Shown here one piece after another: positions 1 to 7,848 of a stretch of 64,000 nucleotides of DNA. Each line of letters starts with the position of its first letter. Within the stretch, counting starts at the first letter, position 1. The stretch is from positions 1 through 64,000 of the forward strand of contig NZ_JAHDTH010000006.1 in assembly GCF_018531445.1 (NCBI RefSeq), in the 5' to 3' direction. Made by a program: the position numbers and the translations under genes. The notes under the pieces were generated by a model. The model saw only the letters and a program-made list of their open reading frames with translations. It was not told the origin of the DNA and did no database searches. This DNA is from Pseudonocardia lacus (GTDB lineage: Bacteria > Actinomycetota > Actinomycetes > Mycobacteriales > Pseudonocardiaceae).

Positions 1-232
1 CGCCGCGGGCGGCGTCGGCGGCCGACGAGCCGCGGACCATCGCGGCGTGCATCGCCTCCAGCCGGGCCACGTCCTCGGCGGTGTACGCGCGCCGGGCGCC
101 GCTGCTGTACGCCGAGGGCCCGATGCCGTAGCGGCGGTGCCAGGACCGCAGGGTCGCCGGGGCCACGCCGATCCGCCGCGCGACCGCGGCGACGCCGAGC
201 ACGTCGCCCGCGTCTTCCTGCTCAGCCGGCAC
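1..232 (-). CDS. MerR-family regulator, N-terminal part (runs off the left edge)
   Basis: The first 77 codons are visible, from a GTG at 232, reading leftward. They carry a winged-helix MerR DNA-binding domain: residues 11-22 form the first helices and the segment TLRSWHRRYG (27-36) is the signature seen in MerR proteins of the LitR/CarH type, followed by GARRAYT and a second helix (DVARLEAMHAAM). The effector domain lies outside the window, so whether it binds cobalamin cannot be told. It is divergent from the secreted protein at 463, and the gap between them carries a tandem 11-bp direct repeat that would suit a regulator of this subgroup. Family call is firm; the light/B12 link is inference. 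Confidence 0.8.
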   Translation of the reverse strand, partial: MPAEQEDAGDVLGVAAVARRIGVAPATLRSWHRRYGIGPSAYSSGARRAYTAEDVARLEAMHAAMVRGSSAADAARG

Positions 233-336
233 CCGTCCCGCCCCCGCCGTTGCGCACCGCCGGACCGGACGGCCCGCCCGCACAGTCTGCGCGCTCCGGT
301 CGCGCGGAGCCGGGCGGCTCGTCGGTGTGACGAACA

Positions 337-357
337 AAGTTGTGCATAAGTTGTGCA
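337..357. promoter_or_regulatory. Tandem 11-bp direct repeat, probable MerR-type operator
   Basis: The decamer AAGTTGTGCA occurs at 337-346 and again at 348-357, a period of exactly 11 bp (one helical turn), in an AT-richer patch of an otherwise GC-rich gap. It sits between the divergent MerR gene and the secreted protein gene. CarH-type MerR regulators are known to bind 11-bp direct repeats; assignment to this MerR is inference. Confidence 0.55.
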
Positions 358-462
358 ACTTCGGAGATGGCCTTACCGTCGTCACCGGATCGGGTGACGG
401 GGCCATCGGGGCTCCGCCCACACCCCGTGTGGCCCGTCCGAGAACCCCGGAGGAAAGCAGCG

Positions 463-1080
463 ATGTCGTTGCGTCGAGTTCTTCGCGTCACCATGGTCAC
501 GGTCGCGGTGGGAGCCGCGAGCCTGGCCGTGGCGGCCCCCGCGACGGCGGCGCCGGCCGCCGCCGTCGCCCCCATGACCCACCCGCACGAGCACGACGGC
601 GCGGTCGACCTCCAGGGCGGGGAGACCACCCTGAAGCTCGACGCGGACACCGCCGCCCTGCTCGCCGACAACGGCGTGTCGGTCGCCCCGACCGGTGACG
701 CCCACGCCAAGGGCGCCAAGGTCGGCTTCCCGATCACCGGCGGGTCGCTGGACCCCGCCACCACCGCCGGCACCGTCGAGCACTCCGGCGGCCTGCGGTT
801 CAGCGCGGGCGAGGTCGGCCTCGGCGTCGAGGACTTCGTCATCGACACCACCGCCGGCGTCCTCACCGCGCGGGTGAGCGGCACCGACACCCGCGTCCCG
901 CTGCTGGCGCTGGACGCCTCGCAGGCCTCGGTCGAGGGCGACGAGAAGGGCGTCACCGTGCGCGGCGTGCGCGCGACGCTGACCGCGGAGGCGGCGGCCG
1001 CGCTGAACGAGACGTTCGGCGTGTCGTTGTTCGGCGAGGGCGTCGCGATCGGCACGGCCAAGGTCGCGGCCTGCATCTGA
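463..1080 (+). CDS. Secreted protein of unknown function
   Basis: 205 aa from an ATG with a strong GGAGGAAAG Shine-Dalgarno at 449-457. Residues 1-29 are a Sec signal peptide (RR-rich start, hydrophobic VTMVTVAVGAASLAVAAP core, likely cleavage after ATAA). The mature part is rich in G, T, V and alternating strands (GFPITGG..., GGLRFSAGEVGL..., GVLTARVSG), which suggests a single beta-sandwich-like domain of the kind seen in actinobacterial surface proteins such as HtaA modules, but no diagnostic heme-ligand motif was recognised. It ends in a lone Cys (AACI). It is transcribed away from the MerR gene, so it is a candidate target of that regulator. Confidence 0.75.
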   Translation: MSLRRVLRVTMVTVAVGAASLAVAAPATAAPAAAVAPMTHPHEHDGAVDLQGGETTLKLDADTAALLADNGVSVAPTGDAHAKGAKVGFPITGGSLDPATTAGTVEHSGGLRFSAGEVGLGVEDFVIDTTAGVLTARVSGTDTRVPLLALDASQASVEGDEKGVTVRGVRATLTAEAAAALNETFGVSLFGEGVAIGTAKVAACI

Positions 1081-1136
1081 CGCACGGTCCGGCGGGGGCG
1101 GTCGCGGTCGCGGCCGCCCCCGCCGCGTGCCCGGGG

Positions 1137-1736
1137 TCAGCGCGGGGCGGGCCTGGGGTAGCGGATCAGCAGGCCGGCGAGCACGTCGGTGCCGCCGAGC
1201 GCGGCGTAGCCGTGCGGGACGTCGGCGCGCCACTCCACGTACTCGCCCGGCCCGGCGAGCAGCGGGTGGTCGAGCGGGCCGGTGCGCAGGTGCCCGGCGA
1301 ACACCGTGACGTGCTCGCTGACGCCGGCGTGGTGGGCGGGGGAGGTCTGGGAGAGCCCGGCCGGCACGCGCATCCGGTAGAGCTCGTAGGTCACCGGGCC
1401 GTCGTCGAAGACGCGCAGCAGGGCGATGTCGACCGCCGTGCCGCGCAGCGCGCCCGTCGCGACCGCGGCGGCCCCGCCCAGCAGCGCGGTGAGCGGCACG
1501 GCGAGCGCCGCGGCGACGGCCTGCAGGGTCTCCAGGGTGGGGTTGCGGGTGCCGGTCTCCAGGCCCGACAGCGTGGCCTTGCCCACCGACGCGCGGCGGG
1601 CCAGTTCCGACAGCGAGATCCCGCGCTCCTCGCGCAGGGCGCGCACCCGGGGTCCGACGTCGGCGCTCCCGGCGGCGAGGGCCGGCGGGGCGGGGCCGGT
1701 GGTTGTCGGCTGGGGCTCCACGCGGTTATGGTGCAC
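1137..1736 (-). CDS. XRE-family regulator with C-terminal cupin sensor
   Basis: About 199 aa. The N-terminal third is a lambda-repressor type HTH (VGPRVRALREERGISLSELARRASVGKATLSGLETGTRNPTLETL, read in pieces), followed by a beta-rich cupin domain ending near the C-terminus (HAGVSEHVTVFAGHLRTGP, GPGEYVEWRADVPHGY) that usually binds a small ligand. It is divergent from the BenE transporter, and a perfect dyad lies just upstream, so it most likely represses itself and the transporter. The start is uncertain: TTG 1745, GTG 1736 and GTG 1721 are all in frame; GTG 1721 would leave room for the transporter promoter predicted at 1703-1732. Confidence 0.85.
   Translation of the reverse strand: MHHNRVEPQPTTTGPAPPALAAGSADVGPRVRALREERGISLSELARRASVGKATLSGLETGTRNPTLETLQAVAAALAVPLTALLGGAAAVATGALRGTAVDIALLRVFDDGPVTYELYRMRVPAGLSQTSPAHHAGVSEHVTVFAGHLRTGPLDHPLLAGPGEYVEWRADVPHGYAALGGTDVLAGLLIRYPRPAPR
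1703..1732 (+). promoter_or_regulatory. Predicted sigma70-type promoter for the BenE transporter
   Basis: TTGTCG (1703-1708) and TATGGT (1727-1732) are separated by 18 bp. Transcription would begin near 1739, just upstream of the dyad at 1748-1763, so a bound repressor would block early elongation. Seen by eye only. Confidence 0.4.
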
Positions 1737-1747
1737 CCTGATCAACC

Positions 1748-1763
1748 GTTCCGTTTACGGAAC
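1748..1763. promoter_or_regulatory. Operator-like perfect dyad GTTCCG-TTTA-CGGAAC
   Basis: A perfect 6-bp inverted repeat with a 4-bp spacer lies between the divergent XRE-cupin regulator and the transporter start at 1780. The position fits an autoregulatory operator controlling both genes. Confidence 0.6.
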
Positions 1764-1779
1764 GATCGGAGGGGTGCTC

Positions 1780-2979
1780 GTGCGATGGCAACCGGTGCTG
1801 GCCGGCGTGGTGGCGGCGCTCGTGGGCTTCGGCGGTTCGTTCGCCGTGGTCCTGACCGGCCTGCGGGCGATGGGCGCCGACCCGGCCCAGGCGGCGTCCG
1901 GGCTGCTGACGGTCTGCGTGGCCAGCGCGATCGTGGCCGTCGTGCTGGGGCTGCGCCATCGGGTGCCGATCAGCATCGCCTGGTCCACGCCCGGCGCGGC
2001 GCTGCTGATCGCCTCCGGCGCGCCGGCCGACGGGTTCCCGGCCGCGGTCGGGGCGTTCCTGGTGTGCGGCGCGCTCATCGCGCTCGCCGGGCTCGTGCCC
2101 GCGCTCGGACGGCTGATCGGCGCGATCCCCGGCCCGGTGGCCGGGGCGATGCTGGCCGGGGTGCTGCTGCCGCTGTGCCTGGCCCCGGTGCGCGCGCTGG
2201 CCGAGGTGCCGGCGCTGGCCGCGCCGGTGATCGGGGTGTGGCTGCTGGTCGGACGGTTCGCGCGGCCGTGGGCGGTGCCGGCGGCGCTGGCCGTGGCCGT
2301 CCCGCTCGTGCTGCTCACCGGCCCCGACCCGACGGCGGGCGGCGTCGGCGTCGCCCCGGCCCTGGTCTGGACGGCACCGGTGTTCGACCCGGCCACGCTG
2401 GCCAGCGTCGGGCTGCCGCTGTTCCTGGTCACCATGGCCGCGCAGAACGTGCCCGGCATGGCGGTCATGGCCCAGTTCGGCTACCGCCCGCCGCTGCGCC
2501 CGATCCTCGTCGCGACGGGACTGGCCACCGCGGCCGGTGCCCCGGTCGGCGGGCACGCGGTCAACCTGGCCGCGATCAGCGCGGCGCTCTCCGCCGGACC
2601 GGACGCCGGCCCCGACCCGTCCCGGCGCTGGATCGCCTCGGTGAGCAACGGCGTGGCGCTGGGGCTGCTCGGGTTGGCTGCCGGCCCGGCGACCGCGGTG
2701 CTGCTGGCCTCGCCCCCGGTGCTGGTCGAGGCGGTCGCGGGGCTCGCCCTGCTGGGCGCGTTGGGCGGGGCCCTCACGTCCGCGACCGCCGAGCCGGACG
2801 GCAGGGAGGCCGCGGTGCTCACCTTCGCGGTCACCGCGGCGGGCGTCGGCTTCCTCGGCATCGGCGCGGCGTTCTGGGGGCTGCTCGCCGGCACGGCCAC
2901 CACCCTGCTGAACCGGCGCCCGAAGGCGGCGGTCGCGCCGGAGCCCGTGCCGGCTGGTCAGTCGTCGAAGGAGCCGTGA
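1780..2979 (+). CDS. benE: BenE-family benzoate/H+ symporter-like transporter
   Basis: 399 aa polytopic membrane protein. The start GTG at 1780 follows GGAGGGG (1768-1774) by 5 nt; an in-frame GTG at 1774 overlaps the ribosome site. It has about 11-12 hydrophobic segments with the BenE pattern: GFGGSFAVVLTGLRAMGAD early, IAWSTPGAALLIASG in the third helix region, GPVAGAMLAGVLLPLC, and the TMAAQNVPGMAVM motif. Family members import benzoate with protons. No benzoate dioxygenase genes are in the window, so the substrate may be a related aromatic or branched acid. The last 22 bases overlap the end of the convergent enoyl-CoA hydratase gene. Confidence 0.85.
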   Translation: MRWQPVLAGVVAALVGFGGSFAVVLTGLRAMGADPAQAASGLLTVCVASAIVAVVLGLRHRVPISIAWSTPGAALLIASGAPADGFPAAVGAFLVCGALIALAGLVPALGRLIGAIPGPVAGAMLAGVLLPLCLAPVRALAEVPALAAPVIGVWLLVGRFARPWAVPAALAVAVPLVLLTGPDPTAGGVGVAPALVWTAPVFDPATLASVGLPLFLVTMAAQNVPGMAVMAQFGYRPPLRPILVATGLATAAGAPVGGHAVNLAAISAALSAGPDAGPDPSRRWIASVSNGVALGLLGLAAGPATAVLLASPPVLVEAVAGLALLGALGGALTSATAEPDGREAAVLTFAVTAAGVGFLGIGAAFWGLLAGTATTLLNRRPKAAVAPEPVPAGQSSKEP

Positions 2980-3731
2980 CGCCCCGCCCCCGAGGCGAAC
3001 CGGGCCGCCCCGGCGGCGGTGTCGGCCGCCAGCGAGGCCCGGCCGTGCGCGAACTCGTTGCGCATCGCCGCCCCCTCGTCGAGGTGGGCCTGCTCCAGCA
3101 GGGATGCGCGGTCGTGGCGCAGGCAGGCCTGCGGGAAGTCGGCCAGCTCCTGGGCGAGCCCGACGGCGGCGTCCAGGGCCCGCCCGGCCGGCACGACCCG
3201 GTTCGCCAGGCCCATCGCCAGCGCCTCCCGCGCGTCGACGGGCCGGCCGGTGAGCACCATGTCCATCGCCCGGCTCTGCCCGACCAGCCGCGGCAGCCGC
3301 ACCGTGCCGCCGTCGATCAGCGGGACGCCCCACCGCCGGCAGAACACCCCGAACACCGCCGTCTCGTCGGCGACCCGCAGGTCGGCCCACAGGGCCAGCT
3401 CCAGACCGCCGGCCACGGCGTGGCCGTGCACCGCGGCGACCACCGGCTTGCCCAGCCGCAGCCGGGTCGGCCCCATCGGGCCGTCGCCGTCGGGTTCGAC
3501 GCGGTTGCCGCGCCCCGCGCTGACGGCGTGCAGGTCGGCGCCGGAGCAGAAGGACGCGCCCGTCCCGTGCAGCACCGCGACGGCGGCGTCGGGGTCGTCG
3601 TCGAAGGCGCGGAAGGCGTCGGCCAGCCGCTCGGCGGTGTCGCGGTCGACCGCGTTGCGCTTCTCCGGGCGGTTCAGCCCGACGAGCACCACGGGCCCGC
3701 GGCGCTCGACCAGGACTGCGTTCTCGGCCAT
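2958..3731 (-). CDS. Enoyl-CoA hydratase/isomerase (crotonase) family protein
   Basis: 257 aa, full length for the crotonase fold. Core landmarks: LNRPEKRNAVDRD near 20-32, GTGASFCSGADL around residues 56-67 (first oxyanion-hole segment), HGHAVAGGLELALWADLRVA around 104-123 (second oxyanion segment), and the GGTVRLPRLVG helix. The usual second catalytic Glu position is occupied in the context FGVFCRRWGVPLIDGG, which is the pattern of CoA hydratases of unclear substrate. It is convergent with benE and overlaps it by 22 bp. The role in aromatic or fatty acid breakdown is inferred only. Confidence 0.85.
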   Translation of the reverse strand: MAENAVLVERRGPVVLVGLNRPEKRNAVDRDTAERLADAFRAFDDDPDAAVAVLHGTGASFCSGADLHAVSAGRGNRVEPDGDGPMGPTRLRLGKPVVAAVHGHAVAGGLELALWADLRVADETAVFGVFCRRWGVPLIDGGTVRLPRLVGQSRAMDMVLTGRPVDAREALAMGLANRVVPAGRALDAAVGLAQELADFPQACLRHDRASLLEQAHLDEGAAMRNEFAHGRASLAADTAAGAARFASGAGRHGSFDD

Positions 3732-3872
3732 CCGGCCCTCCTCGGCGACGGTCTACGTCAATGGTCGCAGCCGGGTCCCGACGGGTGACCGGCCCGAGAC
3801 CGGTCATGCGCGAGATGGCGCGGGGCCCGCGGGTGAATAGCGTCTACGGTCGACCCCGAGGAGCGGCCCGTG

Positions 3873-4811
3873 ATGCTCGGCGACCCGACCGACCGCTGCC
3901 AAGCGCCCCTCGCCGGACGCGCGCCCGGGATCTCGACGGCCCAGCTGGATCCCCCGGTACCCCGCACGCACCCCCGGCGGCGGACGCTGGTCATGGGCGT
4001 GGTCAACGTGACCCCCGATTCGTTCTCCGACGGCGGGCTCTACGCCACCACCGCGGCCGCCGTGCGGCACGGCCGGCAGCTGTGGGCGGCCGGGGCCGAC
4101 TACGTCGACGTCGGGGGCGAGTCGACCCGGCCCGGCGCGGAGCGCGTCGACCCGGCGCGCGAGCTCGACCGGGTGCTGCCGGTGGTGGCCGAGCTGGCCG
4201 CGGGGGGCGTCGCGGTGAGCGTGGACACCACCCGGGCCCGCGTCGCCGCCCGGGCGGTCGAGGCGGGCGCCGTGCTGGTCAACGACGTCAGCGGCGGGCG
4301 GGCCGACCCGGACATGGGCGCGGTCGTGGCCGCCGCCGGGGTCGGCTGGGTGCTCACCCACGCCCGCGGCGACAGCCGCGACATGTACGCCACCGCCGTC
4401 TACGACGACGTCGTCGGCGAGGTCGCCGCCGAACTCCTCGCCCGCGTCGACGACGCCCTGGCGGCTGGGGTCGACGCCGCCCGCCTGGTCCTCGACCCGG
4501 GGCTCGGCTTCGCCAAGCGCCCCGCGCACAACTGGACCCTGCTCGCGCACCTCGACCGGCTCGTCGACCTCGGGTTCCCCCTGCTGGTGGGCGCCTCGCG
4601 CAAGGGGTTCCTGGCCGCGGCCCTGCCGGGCGGGTCGGACGGGCACCCGCCGGAGCGGCGCGACGCGGCCACGCTCGCCACGACCGTGCTGGCCGCCCGG
4701 GCGGGGGCGTGGGCGGTGCGGGTGCACGACGTGGCCTCCTCGGTCGACGCCGTGCGCGTGGTCGCCGCGCTGGGCGGGGCGCCTGCCGAACTGGCCGAGG
4801 TCGTCCGATGA
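3873..4811 (+). CDS. folP: Dihydropteroate synthase
   Basis: About 312 aa. It condenses 6-hydroxymethyl-dihydropterin pyrophosphate with p-aminobenzoate. Signature segments are intact: MGVVNVTPDSFSDGG, DVGGESTRPGA, VSVDTTRARVAARA, VLVNDVSGG, LVLDPGLGFAK, LLVGASRKGF and AVRVHDV. The loop after LTHAR carries RGDSRD. GTG 3870 and ATG 3873 are adjacent in-frame starts after GAGGAG (3858-3863). About 30 residues precede the barrel. The stop overlaps the folC start by 4 bp (ATGA), so the two are translationally coupled. folB/folK/folE are not nearby, so this could be the second folP copy that many actinobacteria carry, although its motifs look catalytic. Confidence 0.92.
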   Translation: MLGDPTDRCQAPLAGRAPGISTAQLDPPVPRTHPRRRTLVMGVVNVTPDSFSDGGLYATTAAAVRHGRQLWAAGADYVDVGGESTRPGAERVDPARELDRVLPVVAELAAGGVAVSVDTTRARVAARAVEAGAVLVNDVSGGRADPDMGAVVAAAGVGWVLTHARGDSRDMYATAVYDDVVGEVAAELLARVDDALAAGVDAARLVLDPGLGFAKRPAHNWTLLAHLDRLVDLGFPLLVGASRKGFLAAALPGGSDGHPPERRDAATLATTVLAARAGAWAVRVHDVASSVDAVRVVAALGGAPAELAEVVR

Positions 4812-6169
4812 GTGCGCCGGCCCGACCCACGTCCGACGTGGGTCTCGCCGAGGTCGAGCGGGCACTGCTGGCCCGCTCGCCCGAGCACCGCCTCAAGCCC
4901 AGCCTCGACCGCATCCGGGCGGTCGTCGCGGCACTCGGGTCGCCGCAGTGCGGGCTGCCGGTCGTGCACGTCACCGGCACGAACGGCAAGTCCACGACCG
5001 CCAGGGTGATCGACGGGCTGCTCCGCGGGTCGGGGCTGTCGGTCGGGCGCTACACCAGCCCGCACCTGGACTCGGTGCGCGAGCGCATCGTGGTCGACGG
5101 CGTGCCCGTCGACGGACCCCGGTTCGTCGAGGCGTACCACCGCGTCCGGCCCGCGCTGGAGGAGGTCGACGCGGCCGGGCCGGTGCCGGTGTCGTTCTTC
5201 GAGGCCGTCACGGCGATGGCGATCCTGACGTTCGCCGAGGCCGGGGTCGACGCCGCGGTCGTCGAGGTCGGCATGGGCGGGTCGTGGGACGCCACCAACG
5301 TGCTCGACGGCCGGGTCGCGGTGCTCACCCCCATCGCGCTCGACCACACCGAGTACCTCGGGCCGGACGAGGTCACCATCGCGGCCGAGAAGGCCGGGAT
5401 CATCAAGGCGGGCGCGACCGCCGTGCTGGCCGCGCAGCTGCCGGAGGTCGGGCGGATCATCGCCCGGCACGGCGCCCGCGTCGGGGCGCAGGTGCGCGAC
5501 GCCGCCGACACGGTCCGGCTCGTCGCCCGCGAACCCCTGCCCGACGGGCAGGTCCTGCACCTGCGCACGGCCACCACCGACCTCCCCGACCTGCGGCTGC
5601 CGCTGCTCGGCGCGCACCAGGCCGAGAACGTCCGGGTCGCGGTGGCGGCGGCCCAGGAGTTCCTCGCCCGGAACGGCACCGAGCTGTCCGCCGACGTCGT
5701 GCGCCCGGTGCTGGCCGAGCTCACCTCCCCCGGCCGGCTGGAGCCCGTCCGCCACGACCCACCGGTCCTGGTCGACGCCTCGCACAACCCGCACGGCATG
5801 GCCGCCACCGCCGCCGCCCTCGTCGAGGCGCGCCGGACCACCCGCCTCGCCGTCGTGCTGGCGGTGCTGGACGGCAAGGACTGCGCCGGCGTGCTGCGGG
5901 CCCTGCGCGACTGCGCCGACCTCGTCGTGGTCACCGAGAACTCCTCGCCGCGGTGCATCCCGGCCGGGGAGCTCGCGGAGGTGGCGCGGGGGGTGCTGGG
6001 GGCGGACCGGGTGCTCGTCGAGCCGGGCCTCGCCGGTGCGCTCGATGTCGCGCTGGACTGGGCGCGGTCGCGGGGGGCCGCGGACCGGGGCGGGGTGCTG
6101 GTGACCGGGAGCGTGGTGACGGCGGGGGAGGCGCGCGGGTTGCTGCTGGCCGACGCCGCCGGGGAGTAG
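4808..6169 (+). CDS. folC: Bifunctional folylpolyglutamate/dihydrofolate synthase
   Basis: 453 aa Mur-ligase-type enzyme that adds glutamate to (dihydro)folates. The P-loop HVTGTNGKSTTARVID is near residues 56-71, followed by TSPHLDSVRERI (folate site), the MGGSWDATNV segment, ALDHTEYLG, EKAGIIK and the C-terminal domain VLVDASHNPHGM. It starts on the ATGA overlap with folP and is the last gene of the pair. After the stop comes a 20-bp-period repeat array. Confidence 0.93.
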   Translation: MSAPARPTSDVGLAEVERALLARSPEHRLKPSLDRIRAVVAALGSPQCGLPVVHVTGTNGKSTTARVIDGLLRGSGLSVGRYTSPHLDSVRERIVVDGVPVDGPRFVEAYHRVRPALEEVDAAGPVPVSFFEAVTAMAILTFAEAGVDAAVVEVGMGGSWDATNVLDGRVAVLTPIALDHTEYLGPDEVTIAAEKAGIIKAGATAVLAAQLPEVGRIIARHGARVGAQVRDAADTVRLVAREPLPDGQVLHLRTATTDLPDLRLPLLGAHQAENVRVAVAAAQEFLARNGTELSADVVRPVLAELTSPGRLEPVRHDPPVLVDASHNPHGMAATAAALVEARRTTRLAVVLAVLDGKDCAGVLRALRDCADLVVVTENSSPRCIPAGELAEVARGVLGADRVLVEPGLAGALDVALDWARSRGAADRGGVLVTGSVVTAGEARGLLLADAAGE

Positions 6170-6170
6170 G

Positions 6171-6265
6171 GCCGCGCACACCTCTCCTCACCGTGCACAC
6201 GTGGTGGTTGCCGTGCACAGACCCTGACATGTGCGCGGTGGCTACTGAGTGTGCGGTCAGTGGCG
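6171..6265. repeat. 20-bp-period intergenic array of CCGYGCACA units
   Basis: CCGCGCACA (6172-6180), CCGTGCACA (6191-6199) and CCGTGCACA (6211-6219) are spaced 19-20 bp apart and followed by the reverse-oriented unit TGTGCGCGG (6230-6238), so the array can fold back on itself. It begins one base after the folC stop. A related array lies at 36101-36190. The rest of the 420-bp gap before urtA holds the GlnR-like site and no gene. Confidence 0.5.
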
Positions 6266-6418
6266 ACTCCGAGTGACCCCGGTCGCCCCGTCGCGCTCCG
6301 GGACCGGCGGCGCGACCGGGGCGCAGCCGTCCGGGCGAGGGCCCGCCGCACGCAATCCCGCACCCGGCGGTACCTGTTACGCGGGCGTATCCACCGGCCC
6401 TTCTGCGCGGATTTTCCG

Positions 6419-6434
6419 GAAACAGGTCCGTTAC
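6419..6434. promoter_or_regulatory. GlnR-like box upstream of urtA
   Basis: GAAAC (6419-6423), 6 nt, GTTAC (6430-6434) matches the half-sites of the actinobacterial GlnR box (gTnAC and GaAAC separated by 6). A possible -10 (TAGGCT, 6467-6472) would put the box near -45, an activator position. Urea uptake genes are classic GlnR targets under nitrogen limitation. Only one pair of half-sites is clear. Confidence 0.45.
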
Positions 6435-6588
6435 CGAGCGACTCTTCCGGTGACACGGGGAATGCATAGGCTCCGCCCTGCTGGATGCCGGCACGTATCC
6501 CGCAGGTGATCACCGATCGGGGCGGGGGCCCGCGGTTCCAGATCGCTGTTTTCGTCGTGCCTTCCGACGAGTCGAGAGGCGACTGCCC

Positions 6589-7842
6589 ATGAGTCGTTTT
6601 CCTGCCCGGCGCAGCGCGGCCACGGCCGCGGTGCTGGTGCTCGGACTGGCGCTGTCGGCGTGTGGTTCCCGCGTCGACGACGCCGGTGGCGGGGCCACCG
6701 CGGAGTCCTGCGTCGACACCTCCGGCGACAGCGTGAAGATCGGCTTCCTGAACTCGCGGTCGGGCACGATGGCGATCAGCGAGAACACCGTCTTCAACTC
6801 GTTGGAGCTGGCCGCGACGCAGATCAACGCGGCGGGCGGGGTGCTGGGCAAGCAGCTCGAGATCGTGGCCGAGGACGGGGCGTCGGAGCCGACGGTGTTC
6901 GCGGAGAAGGCCGACAAGCTGATCCGCGACGACTGCGTGGCCGCCGTCTTCGGCGGGTGGACGTCGTCGTCGCGCAAGGCGATGCTGCCGGTGTTCGAGT
7001 CGAACGACGCGCTGCTGTTCTACCCGGTGCAGTACGAGGGCCTGGAGTCGTCGGAGAACATCTTCTACACCGGCGCGACCACCAACCAGCAGATCATCCC
7101 GGCGCTGGACTACCTCAAGGAGTCCGGCGTCACGAGCCTGTTCCTGGTGGGCAGCGACTACGTCTTCCCGCAGACCGCCAACAAGATCATCAAGGCGTAC
7201 GCCGAGGCGAACGGGATCGAGGTCAAGGGCGAGGAGTACGCCCCGCTCGGGCACACCGACTTCGCCACGATCGTCGCGAAGGTCCGCGACGCCGGGGCCG
7301 CGGCGGTGTTCAACACCCTCAACGGCGACTCCAACGTCGCGTTCTTCAAGGAGTACAAGAACCTCGGCCTGACCGCCGAGACGATGCCGGTGCTCTCGGT
7401 GTCGATCGCCGAGGAGGAGGTCGGCGGCATCGGGGTGGACAACATCGTCGGCCAGCCGGTGGCCTGGAACTACTACCAGACCATCGCCAGCCCGGCGAAC
7501 GAGAAGTTCGTCGCGGACTTCAAGGCCGCCTACGGCGCGGAGAAGGTCACCTCCGACCCCATGGAAGCCGCCTACACCTCCCTGTACCTGTGGAAGGGCA
7601 TGGTCGAGAAGGCGGGCTCGTTCGCCGTGCCCGACGTCCAGGCCGCGGCCGACGGCGTCAGCTTCGAGGCGCCCGAGGGCACCGTGACGGTCAACGGCGA
7701 GAACCACCACATCGCCAAGACCGCGCTCATCGGCAAGATCGGGGCGGACGGGCTGATCTACACCGAGTGGAGCTCTGACGGGCCGATCGAGCCGGACCCC
7801 TACCTCAAGTCCTACCCGTGGGCGAGCGGGCTGGCGGGCTGA
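6589..7842 (+). CDS. urtA: Urea ABC transporter, substrate-binding lipoprotein
   Basis: 417 aa. A lipoprotein signal ends in ALSAC with the lipidated Cys at residue 25. The mature protein is a periplasmic-binding-protein type 1 fold with the UrtA hallmarks: [17 protein letters not shown] at the start of lobe 1, [44 protein letters not shown], and the PLGHTDF and TLNGDSN loops. It captures urea (or short amides) outside the membrane and delivers it to UrtBC. It is the first gene of a five-gene operon; urtB starts 6 bp after its stop. Confidence 0.93.
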   Translation: MSRFPARRSAATAAVLVLGLALSACGSRVDDAGGGATAESCVDTSGDSVKIGFLNSRSGTMAISENTVFNSLELAATQINAAGGVLGKQLEIVAEDGASEPTVFAEKADKLIRDDCVAAVFGGWTSSSRKAMLPVFESNDALLFYPVQYEGLESSENIFYTGATTNQQIIPALDYLKESGVTSLFLVGSDYVFPQTANKIIKAYAEANGIEVKGEEYAPLGHTDFATIVAKVRDAGAAAVFNTLNGDSNVAFFKEYKNLGLTAETMPVLSVSIAEEEVGGIGVDNIVGQPVAWNYYQTIASPANEKFVADFKAAYGAEKVTSDPMEAAYTSLYLWKGMVEKAGSFAVPDVQAAADGVSFEAPEGTVTVNGENHHIAKTALIGKIGADGLIYTEWSSDGPIEPDPYLKSYPWASGLAG

Positions 7843-7848
7843 CCACCC

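Noticed and set aside
2958-2979. Frameshift at the benE/enoyl-CoA hydratase junction
   Set aside because: Both proteins are full length; a 22-bp tail-to-tail overlap is ordinary in this kind of genome.
3870-6169. Full folate operon
   Set aside because: Only folP and folC are present; no folB, folK or folE frames were found on either side.
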